Made by a program: the position numbers and the translations under genes. The notes beneath the pieces are model-generated. The model made no database searches. It saw only the letters and a program-made list of their open reading frames with translations, and was not told the origin of the DNA. Below, in pieces: positions 16,447 through 25,078 of a stretch of 64,000 nucleotides of DNA (position 1 is the first letter of the stretch; each line of letters opens with the position of its first letter). The stretch is taken from NCBI GenBank assembly GCA_964399535.1, contig CAYNRE010000005.1, forward strand, positions 765,395-829,394. Reading direction: 5' to 3'. The stretch is from CAYNRE01 sp964399535 (GTDB lineage Bacteria; Planctomycetota; Planctomycetia; Pirellulales; CAYNRE01).

Positions 16447-17318
16447 GCGAGCGGTATTCGACCGGCATCGCCGGCTTGGACAAGCACCTGGGCGGCGGAC
16501 TGCTACCCGGCACCATGACCGTGGTGGTGGGAGCCACGGGGGCGGGCAAAACCCAGTTCGGGCTACAATTCCTCCACGCCGGCGCCGCTCAAGAAGGGCG
16601 GGCCGGGGTGGTGTTCGATTTGAGTTGCCGGGGCGATTCGCAGAGCCACGCCGACTACGCCCGGCGGATGTTCGATTGGCAACTTCAGGTCGATCCGGCC
16701 CACGCCTGGGATCCACCTCGGTTTTTCGCGGCGGATCGCGCGCCGGGCCAATATCTGCACGTGTTTGAGTACCAAGGGCGCCGCATCCGCCAGCGCGATC
16801 TGGAGTTCGATGCCTGGCAGGCCTGGCAGGCCGAACTGGTCCGGAAGTTGCAAACGGCCATCGCGTTTCTCTACGGCAATTTCGTCCGTGGCGTGCGCCG
16901 CGTCGTGCTCGATGGCATCGACCCGGCCGATGACCCGAGCGATTCGATTCAATTCGAACTGCTGGAGTACGTGACCGAACAGATTTTCCTGAAAGACAGC
17001 CAGTGGGTGGCCCGCGACCTGTTCCGTGAACACTTCCTTCGCGAGCAGCCCAAGATCGAGGCCCATGCCTATCCGCGCGAGCAACTGGCCCAACTGGTTT
17101 CGGTCACCACGCACGAATCGCTGCTCGATCAGCTCATCGAGCGGCGGCTTATCGAAGGTGATTGGTTGGCCAACGCCAACACGGTGATCTACCTGGGCCG
17201 CACCCGCGAGGCCGGCAAAATGGGGCGCGGCCTGTACATCGCCAAGCACCGTGGCAGCTACGCCAGCGACGAAATCGTGCCCTATACGATCGACCAAGGG
17301 GGGCTCCGCGTCGCTTAG
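16443..17318 (+). CDS. KaiC/RAD55-like ATPase
   Basis: A 291-residue single-domain RecA-superfamily ATPase. YSTGIAGLDKHLGGGLLPG leads into Walker A GATGAGKTQ (about 33-41) and RRVVLDGID (about 152-160) serves as Walker B; a motif like KaiC's second domain is absent. The gene starts at TTG 16443, with GGAG nine bases before and its TG shared with the stop of the aldolase-like gene. KaiC-like proteins bind ATP in regulatory assemblies; the partner here is unknown. Tight coupling to a PLP enzyme is unusual and suggests a common pathway. Confidence 0.82.
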   Translation: MSERYSTGIAGLDKHLGGGLLPGTMTVVVGATGAGKTQFGLQFLHAGAAQEGRAGVVFDLSCRGDSQSHADYARRMFDWQLQVDPAHAWDPPRFFAADRAPGQYLHVFEYQGRRIRQRDLEFDAWQAWQAELVRKLQTAIAFLYGNFVRGVRRVVLDGIDPADDPSDSIQFELLEYVTEQIFLKDSQWVARDLFREHFLREQPKIEAHAYPREQLAQLVSVTTHESLLDQLIERRLIEGDWLANANTVIYLGRTREAGKMGRGLYIAKHRGSYASDEIVPYTIDQGGLRVA

Positions 17319-17408
17319 CCCGCTGGCCTAGCTAGCTCGGCTCGCAATCGCGACCCGTTTGGGGGGCCGAACCTGTCGCTCGGGTTGCGTTTCGCGAGGC
17401 CCCGTCGC

Positions 17409-17723
17409 TCAGCCGCCTTGCATCATCCGCGCCCGAGCCAGTGCGTCTTCCGCCTCGGCAATGCGGCCGGCCCGCTGACAGATCACGCTCAGAGCCGTAT
17501 AGCTGAACGGGTCCGTGGGCTCGAGCTGCACCACCCGTTGTGCGTGGGCGATGGCCTCGTCGTGACGCCCGACCCGCCCCAGAATGACCGCCAGCGCCGA
17601 GTGGGCCAGGGCGTAGGATTCCTGTTGGGCCAAAAGCTCTTCGAGCTTGGTGACCGCCTCGGCCAATTGGCCGGCGTCTTTCAAGGCCTGGGCTTCGTCG
17701 TAAAGCTGTTCAACCGTGGCCAT
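17409..17723 (-). CDS. TPR-repeat protein
   Basis: A 104-residue all-helical protein built of about three tetratricopeptide repeats: EQLYDEAQALKDAGQLAEAV, then AHSALAVILGRVGRHDEAI and SYTALSVICQRAGRIAEAE. No signal peptide or enzyme domain. It probably acts as a small protein-binding adaptor in the cytoplasm; partner unknown. Convergent with the KaiC-like gene. Confidence 0.85.
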   Translation of the reverse strand: MATVEQLYDEAQALKDAGQLAEAVTKLEELLAQQESYALAHSALAVILGRVGRHDEAIAHAQRVVQLEPTDPFSYTALSVICQRAGRIAEAEDALARARMMQGG

Positions 17724-18131
17724 GGCAATCCCGCGCTGGACTAAACGCTAACCGAGGTGACTGGGAACGGCCCTGCGGCCGACCTTGGGGCCCTCAACCC
17801 GGGCAGGTCGTTCCCGCGACCAACTCACCTTATCGGGTCACGACCAATCCGCCTCCGCTAGCATCTTGGCCGAGCAGGCCCGGTCGAGAAACCCCTCCAG
17901 AACGGGGGGGGTGGTCGGGTGGGGTGCTGAGCGGGGGTTGCCGGCGATCTCCTCCGCACCCGGACATTCCGCTGAATCGCTCCGATCGCCCCAACCGATA
18001 TCCATGGAACAGGCGTGGCTCGAACCCTCGCGATCGCGAGGGGCCTGACCCGCACCGGCTGGGCAAAAACGGCAGCCGGCGGGCAGGGCGGCGCAACCAT
18101 CCAATGGTCCCCACTCCCCATCGATCTATCT
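17724..18131. other. Intergenic region upstream of lpxA
   Basis: About 400 bases between the divergent TPR gene and lpxA. The lpxA frame is open to 18015 but that extension has no LpxA similarity. I see no distinct promoter, repeat or terminator. Confidence 0.4.
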
Positions 18132-18998
18132 ATGATTCACCCCCTGGCCGTCGTTAGTCCTCAGGCTCGCATCGCTCCCGACGTCGAAATTGGTCCGTTC
18201 TGCGTGGTCGAGGGAGACGTGGATATCGGCCCGGGATGCCAACTGGCCGCCGGAGTGGTGATTAAATCCGGAACCTGCCTGGGCCCGAACAACCGTGTTC
18301 ACGAGGGAGCGGTATTGGGCGGATCGCCTCAACACCTTTCTCCTCCCGCGGTCCTGGGCACGGTGGTCATCGGGTCGGGCAATGTGCTGCGCGAAAACGT
18401 GACGATTCACCGGGCTCTTAAGTCCGACGCGGCCACGGTGGTGGGCGACAACAACCTGCTGATGGTCAACGCCCACGTGGCCCACGACTGCCGCTTGGGC
18501 AACAACATCGTCGCGGCCAACAATGTGCTCTTCGGTGGCCATGTAACGGTCGACGACCGGGCCTTCGTATCGGGGGCCGTGGCCGTGCACCAGTTTTGCC
18601 GCATCGGCCGCTTGGCCATGGTGGGGGGGCAAGCCCATGTAGTGCGCGATGTGCCCCCCTTTGTCACGGTCGATGGCCTGAGCAGCTTCGTGGTGGGGCT
18701 CAATCTGGTCGGCTTGCGCCGGGCCAGTTTCACCCCCAACGAAGTGCTGCAACTCAAGGCGGCCTATAAACTGGTTTATCGCAGCGGACTGCGATGGCTG
18801 GAAATTCTCGATCGCCTGGCCGAAGACTTCGCCGCTGGGCCGGCCGCCGAGTTGCTCCCCTTCTTCCGAGTGGGCAAGCGCGGATTCGTGCAAGAACGGC
18901 GCGTACCCCGGGCAGCGATTCTCAAGCTGCGTCGCGTCTCCGATTGGGAATCGGAGACCGATATGGACGACGCCACCGGTCAGCGCAAAGTGGGCTAG
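18132..18998 (+). CDS. lpxA: UDP-N-acetylglucosamine acyltransferase
   Basis: A 288-residue left-handed beta-helix acyltransferase catalysing the first step of lipid A synthesis, transfer of a 3-hydroxyacyl chain from ACP to UDP-GlcNAc. Hexapeptide repeats run from IHPLAVVSPQARIAPD to about residue 185, and MVNAHVAHDCRLGNN carries the catalytic His. A helical C-terminal domain follows. At 288 residues it is about 26 longer than E. coli LpxA, all at the C-terminus. The ATG at 18132 gives the standard MIHPLA start. It stands alone, without lpxD, fabZ or lpxB beside it. Confidence 0.94.
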   Translation: MIHPLAVVSPQARIAPDVEIGPFCVVEGDVDIGPGCQLAAGVVIKSGTCLGPNNRVHEGAVLGGSPQHLSPPAVLGTVVIGSGNVLRENVTIHRALKSDAATVVGDNNLLMVNAHVAHDCRLGNNIVAANNVLFGGHVTVDDRAFVSGAVAVHQFCRIGRLAMVGGQAHVVRDVPPFVTVDGLSSFVVGLNLVGLRRASFTPNEVLQLKAAYKLVYRSGLRWLEILDRLAEDFAAGPAAELLPFFRVGKRGFVQERRVPRAAILKLRRVSDWESETDMDDATGQRKVG

Positions 18999-19479
18999 GG
19001 CTGGGTCAGACGCAGAATTACGAGGAACGCAGCACGACCGCCGAACACGCAAGTGGCTCGGCGGCAAGCAATTACCTTGTGCTCTGTAATACGCCCGGAC
19101 CCGAAATCCAAGTTCTGACAGAACACGAAAGGCCCGCAGGGCCCCGGGGCCCCGAACGGTGGGGGCCTTCACGGGACGCGCGTTGGCCGAAATCGCATTT
19201 TCCCGGGGCTTCCCCTGCCGAGGGCAAGTTTCGCCCAAGTTTCGCCGAGGCGATTTGCCCCCAGACCAATCGTGACCTAGGGTTCTGGTATCGGCCCGTA
19301 ATAGGTTGGTCGGGGGATTACTCCGGTCCAGGCACGCCGAGCGGTGGCGCGGGCGAACGACTGCCGCGAACCAACGCTTGGCCGGGCCGTTGATCGTTTC
19401 TCGTCGTTTCCAATCGACGCCCTGCAGGTCCTAGGACCGGCATCGGGCTTGTTCGCGTCGGGTGAAAGGCAGGCACGCT
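18999..19479. other. Intergenic region before the Flp pilin gene
   Basis: About 480 bases, no convincing gene; contains GC-rich near-palindromic runs around 19131-19168 (GGCCC/GGGCC blocks) without a T tract. It should hold the pilin promoter. Confidence 0.4.
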
Positions 19480-19659
19480 ATGAAATGGTGCCAACGCTTC
19501 TGGGCAGACGAAACGGCGGCAACCGCCGTGGAATATGCCGTCTTGCTTGCGCTTATTCTGATGTCGGTGATCGCGGCCATCGGCACGGTCGGCAGCCAAA
19601 CCGGCGGCCTCTGGGGCACGATCGACGGCGATCTGCAGTCGCGCGGCTTCGGGTCCTAG
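19480..19659 (+). CDS. Flp-type pilin (prepilin)
   Basis: A 59-residue Flp/Fap family prepilin. A short charged start is followed by ETAATAVEYAVLLALILMSV, with the Glu-Tyr pair (18-19) and the hydrophobic helix typical of Flp pilins, and an exposed C-terminus of about 25 residues. ATG at 19480 chosen over the GTG at 19462 on the basis of the AGG before it. No tad assembly genes are in the window, so the secretion machinery must be elsewhere. Related in layout to the prepilin-like protein at 12986. Confidence 0.85.
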   Translation: MKWCQRFWADETAATAVEYAVLLALILMSVIAAIGTVGSQTGGLWGTIDGDLQSRGFGS

Positions 19660-19739
19660 GCGGTATCGCGCGGCTACCGCTATGGCTGAGACAGCGGCCG
19701 CCGACCGGTGCCCCGAGGCGCGTTTCGCGGATCGCGCCG

Positions 19740-21434
19740 CTACAAACCAGCCGACGATTTCGCTTCTCGGCTGACTTCGACTCCGCCAGGTCGCTGTCGA
19801 CCCGCCGCGCGACGCGAGTAATCGAGCCGTGAAGGCCGTGCCGAGGTCGGCAACAGCTGGGCAACGGGCACGATCGCTTGCGAGCCGCTCGCGGCCGGGC
19901 CTTGGGTCGAAACCGCCGCCTCGCCCGGGGGCAAACTGTACAGCTTGCGCAGCGGCTCCAGGCTTTCGGGTAGCGCGGCCTCCAACCCGTCGTCGGCGTG
20001 CGTGCGGACGAATACCTTGCGAGCCCAATGGTACGCGCCGCGCGCCAGGTCGGTCCACGACATGCCGCGAAAAATTCGCAGCATGCGGCGCGGACTGGAG
20101 AGGTAAAAGCGGAAATAGGCCTGGCTTCGCACGCGATGCATGTCGACGCCATAGGCCTCGGCATACCAGCAGGTTGCCGCGTAGTAGTCGTGCAGGACGA
20201 CCCGCTCCAGCGCGCCGGCGTTCTCTCGGTGGGCCTCGTCGTACAACGGAGTTCCGGGCTGAGGGGTCACCAGGTTGAACACGGCGTGGGCCAGGTCCGA
20301 TTTCACCGCGAAGTCGATCGTGGCCTGCATCTCCTCGGCCGTCTCGGTGGGAAAGCCGAGCATGAAGAAGCCCTTGACCATCACGCCGCGCTGGGCCATC
20401 GCCCGCACGGCCTTGAGCAGCGCGTCGAGGCGAAGTCGCTTCCTGACCATATCCTGCAGGCGCGGCGTCACGGTTTCGATCGCGACCGCCACCTCGTACA
20501 TGCCGGCTTCGACCAGGGCCTCGACCCCCTCCTCGTCGAGAATGTCGCCGCGAAGTCCATTGGGAAAGCAGATGTGCATACCCAGCGGTTTCAGTCCCGC
20601 GCAAATCTCCTTCATCCGCCGCGAATTCATGTTGAAGATGTCGTCGACAATCTGCAGCTCGTCGACTCCGTAGCGGTCTTTGAGCAGCCGCACTTCGGCC
20701 AACACGTTTTCCACCGACCGGCCACGAAACTTCTTGCCGAAAATGTCGTGGCAATAAGTGCAAAGAAACGGGCAGCCGCGCGAGGTAAAGATGGGGGCGT
20801 ACCGCCGCCCGCGGAGATTGCCGTTGTTGTTGATTCGCCTGGCATAGGCGTCGAAATCGACCAGGTCCCAAGCCGGAAACGGCACCTGGTCCAGGTCGGT
20901 CACCTGGCCTACAAGCGGTTGGCCGGGCCGCTCCTGGTGTCCGTTCGAGGTATAGCCGTCGGCATTCCGCCAGGTAAGCCCAGCGATGTCGTCGAGTCGG
21001 TTGTCGCCCAGGAAGCGCCGCTCGACCGCCAGCGGAAAGGAGCCGTCGGCCTCGCCATCGAAGACCCAGTCGTAAACGCCCGTGGCGACGATCCGATCCA
21101 GATTCACCTCGCCGTGGGCAAACGGTCCGCCCAATGCGACCACCGTGCCAGGCAAAATTCGCCGCACTCGCTCGGCAATGCGACCCGATTCTTCAGCCTC
21201 GAAGTTCAGGGCCGACAGCCCCACCAGATGTGGCTGGAATTCACGCAGTTCGTCGTCGAATTCCCAGTGCCGGCGTTGGGTGAGCCAGGCGTCGATCACC
21301 CGCACCTCTACCCGCTGGCCAAGATGCTGGCGCAGGCAGGCCGTCAGAGTCAAAATACCCAGCGGGGGCGAAGAAATGGGGAGCGTTACTGGCTGGTAGG
21401 GTTTGATCAGTAAAATGCGAATGATTGGGTCCAT
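19740..21434 (-). CDS. B12-binding radical SAM protein
   Basis: A 564-residue class of cobalamin-binding radical SAM enzyme (BchE/HpnR-type layout). Residues about 1-150 are the cobalamin-binding Rossmann domain (ending GGPFAHGEV...VFDGEADGSF), and the radical SAM barrel begins with TSRGCPFLCTYCHD: Cys221, Cys225 and Cys228 ligate the 4Fe-4S cluster. The last 150 residues are helical and probably bind substrate. Such proteins methylate or rearrange lipids, peptides and sugars; the substrate is unknown. It is not closely related to the pair at 26157 and 28765. Start ATG at the end of the frame, facing a 388-base intergenic space. Confidence 0.9.
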   Translation of the reverse strand: MDPIIRILLIKPYQPVTLPISSPPLGILTLTACLRQHLGQRVEVRVIDAWLTQRRHWEFDDELREFQPHLVGLSALNFEAEESGRIAERVRRILPGTVVALGGPFAHGEVNLDRIVATGVYDWVFDGEADGSFPLAVERRFLGDNRLDDIAGLTWRNADGYTSNGHQERPGQPLVGQVTDLDQVPFPAWDLVDFDAYARRINNNGNLRGRRYAPIFTSRGCPFLCTYCHDIFGKKFRGRSVENVLAEVRLLKDRYGVDELQIVDDIFNMNSRRMKEICAGLKPLGMHICFPNGLRGDILDEEGVEALVEAGMYEVAVAIETVTPRLQDMVRKRLRLDALLKAVRAMAQRGVMVKGFFMLGFPTETAEEMQATIDFAVKSDLAHAVFNLVTPQPGTPLYDEAHRENAGALERVVLHDYYAATCWYAEAYGVDMHRVRSQAYFRFYLSSPRRMLRIFRGMSWTDLARGAYHWARKVFVRTHADDGLEAALPESLEPLRKLYSLPPGEAAVSTQGPAASGSQAIVPVAQLLPTSARPSRLDYSRRAAGRQRPGGVEVSREAKSSAGL

Positions 21435-21822
21435 ATGACCTATCCGCGAACCCTTCCGAAGCCCCCCTGTCGGCCAAACGGGCGATGGCCAATTGAGGAT
21501 CCGAAGTCGAGCCCCATGGTAACGCGGCCGGAAGTGGGAATCTATAGAATACTTTGTAAGCTAACCGTTTTTCCGCCGGGGGGTGCAACCGCTTGGGAAG
21601 ACGGCACTTATTCGCAATCTTCAGAACTCACGTCGCTCGACTCTCGGGCGGAACGCTCGCGAGACGCAGGGCAACCCCGCCGGCGGCCAGCCGGGCTGGA
21701 AGGGGTACGATTTACGGCGTGTTCACCTGCCAGGAGTTGGCGATGATGGGTGAGAGAATTCCATTTCACCCCGCCCCGGCGAACCACGCAAGACAGCTAC
21801 CCTAGTGCCCGTGCCCCAATCC
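21435..21822. other. Divergent intergenic region
   Basis: About 390 bases between the divergent radical SAM and glycosyltransferase genes. The stretch 21538-21572 is AT-rich for this genome and probably contains the promoters, but no clear -35/-10 pair can be fixed. Confidence 0.45.
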
Positions 21823-23865
21823 ATGAGCGACCAAGCCCACCGGAGAGCCGAACCCAACGCTGCGTTTTCTCCGCGCGAGGGCTGGATCGTGCTGGCCACC
21901 TGCTGGGGCGTGCTTTGCCTGCTGAAACGCGAAACACTCGATTCCCCCCCGTACTTCGAAACCGCGATGGGAATCTATCGCGAAGCGATTTACCTCATCG
22001 AACACAGGTTCGATTACCACCACCTGCGATTTCACGAACCTTGGGGAAATATCGGAGGTGGGTTTTGCTACATGATCAGCGTGATACCCACGCTGGTCGC
22101 GCTGCTGATCCAGTGGCTCCCCTCGCCCCGGGCGGTGTTTCTCGTCGGCCATCTACTCTGGTATGGCTTCGCCGCGCTGATGGGAACCGGGCTCTACGCC
22201 TGCTTTCGCGCCGGTCTGGGGCCCTGGGGCTCGCTGGTACTGATGGCGGCCTGCCTGTCGACTCCCCTGGCCATGGTCCAGATCGAAACCATGACTCTCG
22301 ATGTCCCCATGGTCGCCGCCCTGGTTTGGACCGCCCGGTTCGTCTCTCAACGAAAACCCGGCTGGGCCGCCGCGGCTTCCGCCTGTTCCTTCTTGATGAA
22401 ACCCACGGGGCTACTGGCGACCTTGGGCACCGTGGGCTGGCTGTTTCTGGGCGGCTTTCCTGGGGGCGAAGCGCAACCCACCGCCGAGCGCTCGAAGTGG
22501 CACCGCGGCCTGCTCATAAACTCCGTGTTGCTGGTGCTTGAGGTTGGAATCTTCGCCGGCAGCGGGCTATGGCATCGTCTTCGCGACATTGCATTTGAAG
22601 ACAGCTACCTGCGCAACGCCTGGATCCTGTTTCCCGACCTGGTGCTGCTACTGGGCCTGGCAACGGGCGCTTCCCTAGTGGGCGCCGGCGCCTGGTGGCT
22701 GGCAGTCACAGGCCATTCCCACCGGCCGGGCCCGCTTGCGAGCCTGGTTCGCCTGGCGCGGCAATGGCCGCTATTGGTATACGCGCCGCTGGTGATTCTG
22801 GCTTCGTTCCTGGCGATCCGCTTCGCGGCCCGGGTGTTGGTGATTCGCTACCTGTTGCCCTCGGTACCGTTGGTTTACCTGTGGTTGTTCGAACTGGCCC
22901 GGGCTGGGGGAATACCTCCGCGGGTTATCGTCGCGGCCGGCGGGCTGCTGCTTGCTGTGAACTCGTGGAATGCCGACGGCCGGCTGTTCCCCGAACTGAC
23001 CCATATGCGACGGCATTGCGCCACGCTCGAGCGCAGCCGGGAATACTGGGCCGATCACCAATCGAATCTTCGAGCCATGCGCGAGCTCGAGTCGCAAGCG
23101 CGGGGCCGACCAGTGGTGCTCGGCCACCCCTACACCTACTTCGCCGCGTTTCCCGAGTTGGGCTATGTTTCGCGGCCGCTTTCCGGCTACACGCTCAAGC
23201 CGTTCGTGGTGCGCGGGTTTCAAGACATATTCCAACTGTTCGACGACCTGCCGCCGGAAATCGTCTTGAGCTTCGCGGAGAACCACGCCTACTCCACTGC
23301 CCCGGTGCGAATCCCCTTGCCGTTTCCTGGCGATGAAGTGATCTACAACGATGAGTTGCCTGCGCCGCTGGTAATCTATGCACCGCGGCTGGGCACCACT
23401 CCCGAAGAGCGCATGGCCTGGCTGGTCGACAATCTGCTCGACGAGCCGGTCGCCCGTCCCCAGTGGAAGCAGCGTGTCTTGATTCGGGCCCAGCAGCTCG
23501 TCGTGCGTCAGCACGCCTCCTGGGCAGCGCGGCTCCTGCGGGCCAGCCTGGCACGCGATCGAGCGAGCCCCTCGTTGCGCTTGGCGATGGCCCAAACCAG
23601 CCTGGCGCTCAACGACCCGCAGGCCGCCCTGGACGCGTGCCAGGTCATCATCGAGGCCTCGCCAGGCGCGCTCTCCACGGCCGACGAGCCGCGGCTGCGG
23701 TACCCTGCACTGGGTTTGGCATATTATTGGGCAGGCCAGGCCCTGGCCGCGCAGAACCGCTGGGGCGAGGCAACCCAGTCGTTCCACGAGGCCGTTCGGC
23801 TCCTGCCCGACAACGGCGATGCGGCCGATTGGCTGGCTCGTGCCCAGTCGTTGGGAAACGATTGA
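21823..23865 (+). CDS. Membrane glycosyltransferase-like protein with C-terminal TPRs
   Basis: A 680-residue integral membrane protein. About ten hydrophobic helices fill residues 20-400 in a layout like GT-C glycosyltransferases (ArnT/PMT), which use polyprenyl-linked sugars, with a soluble loop near the N-terminus (ETAMGIYREAIYLIEHRFDY). A soluble C-terminal domain (about 410-560) is followed by two to three TPR repeats (AQTSLALNDPQAALDACQ... and ALAAQNRWGEATQSFHEAVR). ATG at 21823 chosen over upstream GTGs. It is next to two SGNH hydrolases, suggesting surface glycan work. I am sure of the membrane and TPR parts, less of the GT-C activity. Confidence 0.8.
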   Translation: MSDQAHRRAEPNAAFSPREGWIVLATCWGVLCLLKRETLDSPPYFETAMGIYREAIYLIEHRFDYHHLRFHEPWGNIGGGFCYMISVIPTLVALLIQWLPSPRAVFLVGHLLWYGFAALMGTGLYACFRAGLGPWGSLVLMAACLSTPLAMVQIETMTLDVPMVAALVWTARFVSQRKPGWAAAASACSFLMKPTGLLATLGTVGWLFLGGFPGGEAQPTAERSKWHRGLLINSVLLVLEVGIFAGSGLWHRLRDIAFEDSYLRNAWILFPDLVLLLGLATGASLVGAGAWWLAVTGHSHRPGPLASLVRLARQWPLLVYAPLVILASFLAIRFAARVLVIRYLLPSVPLVYLWLFELARAGGIPPRVIVAAGGLLLAVNSWNADGRLFPELTHMRRHCATLERSREYWADHQSNLRAMRELESQARGRPVVLGHPYTYFAAFPELGYVSRPLSGYTLKPFVVRGFQDIFQLFDDLPPEIVLSFAENHAYSTAPVRIPLPFPGDEVIYNDELPAPLVIYAPRLGTTPEERMAWLVDNLLDEPVARPQWKQRVLIRAQQLVVRQHASWAARLLRASLARDRASPSLRLAMAQTSLALNDPQAALDACQVIIEASPGALSTADEPRLRYPALGLAYYWAGQALAAQNRWGEATQSFHEAVRLLPDNGDAADWLARAQSLGND

Positions 23866-23923
23866 CAGCACTGCCGCAAGGTGCCGGCGGCCGCGGCACT
23901 GCGGGTCACCTCGAGGTCCGCCG

Positions 23924-25069
23924 ATGAAGGCGTCGCGGGAAACACGCCCTGAACCAACCTTGCCGCCCCGGCAGCGGTCGCGGCTGGCTACGCTCAGCGT
24001 GCGGGCCGGCATGGTCGGCGGCTCGCTGCTCGTTGCCCTGCTGGCGGCCGAGCTGGTTTGGCGGTGGCGCGGCGAGCGCCCTTGGAACCCGCCCACGCTC
24101 GACATTCGCGTCGACCCGGGCGGGAAGCTGTTTCGCACCGATCCGCGCTATGGCTACGCCCTGCTCCCCGGCCGGTTTCGCATCACGCTCGAAACCGGCC
24201 ACAGCTATACGGCCACGCACAATGCCGAGGGCTATCGAGTAACCTCGCTGGCGGCGCAGTCGGCCGCCGAGCAAGCCGTTTCCGCCGGCGCGATTAGGGC
24301 GACCGACGAAAGGCCGACGATCTGGGTTTTCGGCTGCTCGTTTGCCTATGGGTATTCCGTGGACGACGAGCAATCGTTCCCCTGGATCTTGTCTGGGCTT
24401 CGGCCCGAGTGGCGGGTATCGAACTTCGGCGTCCCCGGCTACGGCACCATCCACTCTGTCAGACAGTGCGAGGACTTGCTCGCCCAGGGGAAGCGTGCCA
24501 AGCGGGCCGTGCTGGCCTACTTCTCGTTTCACGACGAGCGCAATACCTTTTCGCGTACCCGGCGCAAGCTGTTGGCCCACTACAGCCGCCTGGGACCCAT
24601 GGGCCAGCCCTATGCCCGGCTGACTGCGTCGGGCGAATTGGTCTATGGCTTCGACCAGGTGGTGTACCGCGAGTTTCCGCTGATGCGGTGGTCGGCCTTG
24701 ATCCATTCGGCCGAGCAAGCCTACGACGAGGCCGAGCACACCTGGCTCCAGAGTCACGCCGTATCTCTGGCGCTAATGCTTCGCTGGGCCGAGCTTTGCC
24801 GGCAACACGGTATCGAACCGCTGGTGACCACGATCAGCCCTTCGCCGCTCTCCGAGCACGCCCGAGGGTATTGTCTTGAGCACGGAGTTCCAGCGGTCGA
24901 CATCGCATTCGATTGGGAGGTCGACGAATTCTGGAACGCGCCGGCCGATCCCTTTCATCCCAGCCCGTTGGGTTACCGGCTGCTGGCCGAAAACTTGCAC
25001 CGTGCCCTCGGCGCCGCCGAATCGGCACCGGCCAATCCCGCCGGTGTTCCAAGACCGGCCGGGCAATGA
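23924..25069 (+). CDS. Membrane-anchored SGNH/GDSL hydrolase-like protein
   Basis: A 381-residue protein with an N-terminal membrane anchor (about 29-45) and a periplasmic SGNH-hydrolase domain. Block I reads VFGCSF, so the nucleophile Ser139 follows Gly-Cys instead of Gly-Asp; the terminal block DPFHPSP holds Asp342 and His345. Members deacetylate or acylate polysaccharides and glycoproteins. It lies 58 bases after the glycosyltransferase gene on the same strand, so a shared operon is likely. It is convergent with another SGNH gene only nine bases away. Confidence 0.83.
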   Translation: MKASRETRPEPTLPPRQRSRLATLSVRAGMVGGSLLVALLAAELVWRWRGERPWNPPTLDIRVDPGGKLFRTDPRYGYALLPGRFRITLETGHSYTATHNAEGYRVTSLAAQSAAEQAVSAGAIRATDERPTIWVFGCSFAYGYSVDDEQSFPWILSGLRPEWRVSNFGVPGYGTIHSVRQCEDLLAQGKRAKRAVLAYFSFHDERNTFSRTRRKLLAHYSRLGPMGQPYARLTASGELVYGFDQVVYREFPLMRWSALIHSAEQAYDEAEHTWLQSHAVSLALMLRWAELCRQHGIEPLVTTISPSPLSEHARGYCLEHGVPAVDIAFDWEVDEFWNAPADPFHPSPLGYRLLAENLHRALGAAESAPANPAGVPRPAGQ

Positions 25070-25078
25070 ATCGGCAAG

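Noticed and set aside
19998..21413. 471-codon plus-strand frame opposite the radical SAM gene
   Set aside because: Antisense shadow; product lacks domains and the minus strand encodes a clear radical SAM enzyme.
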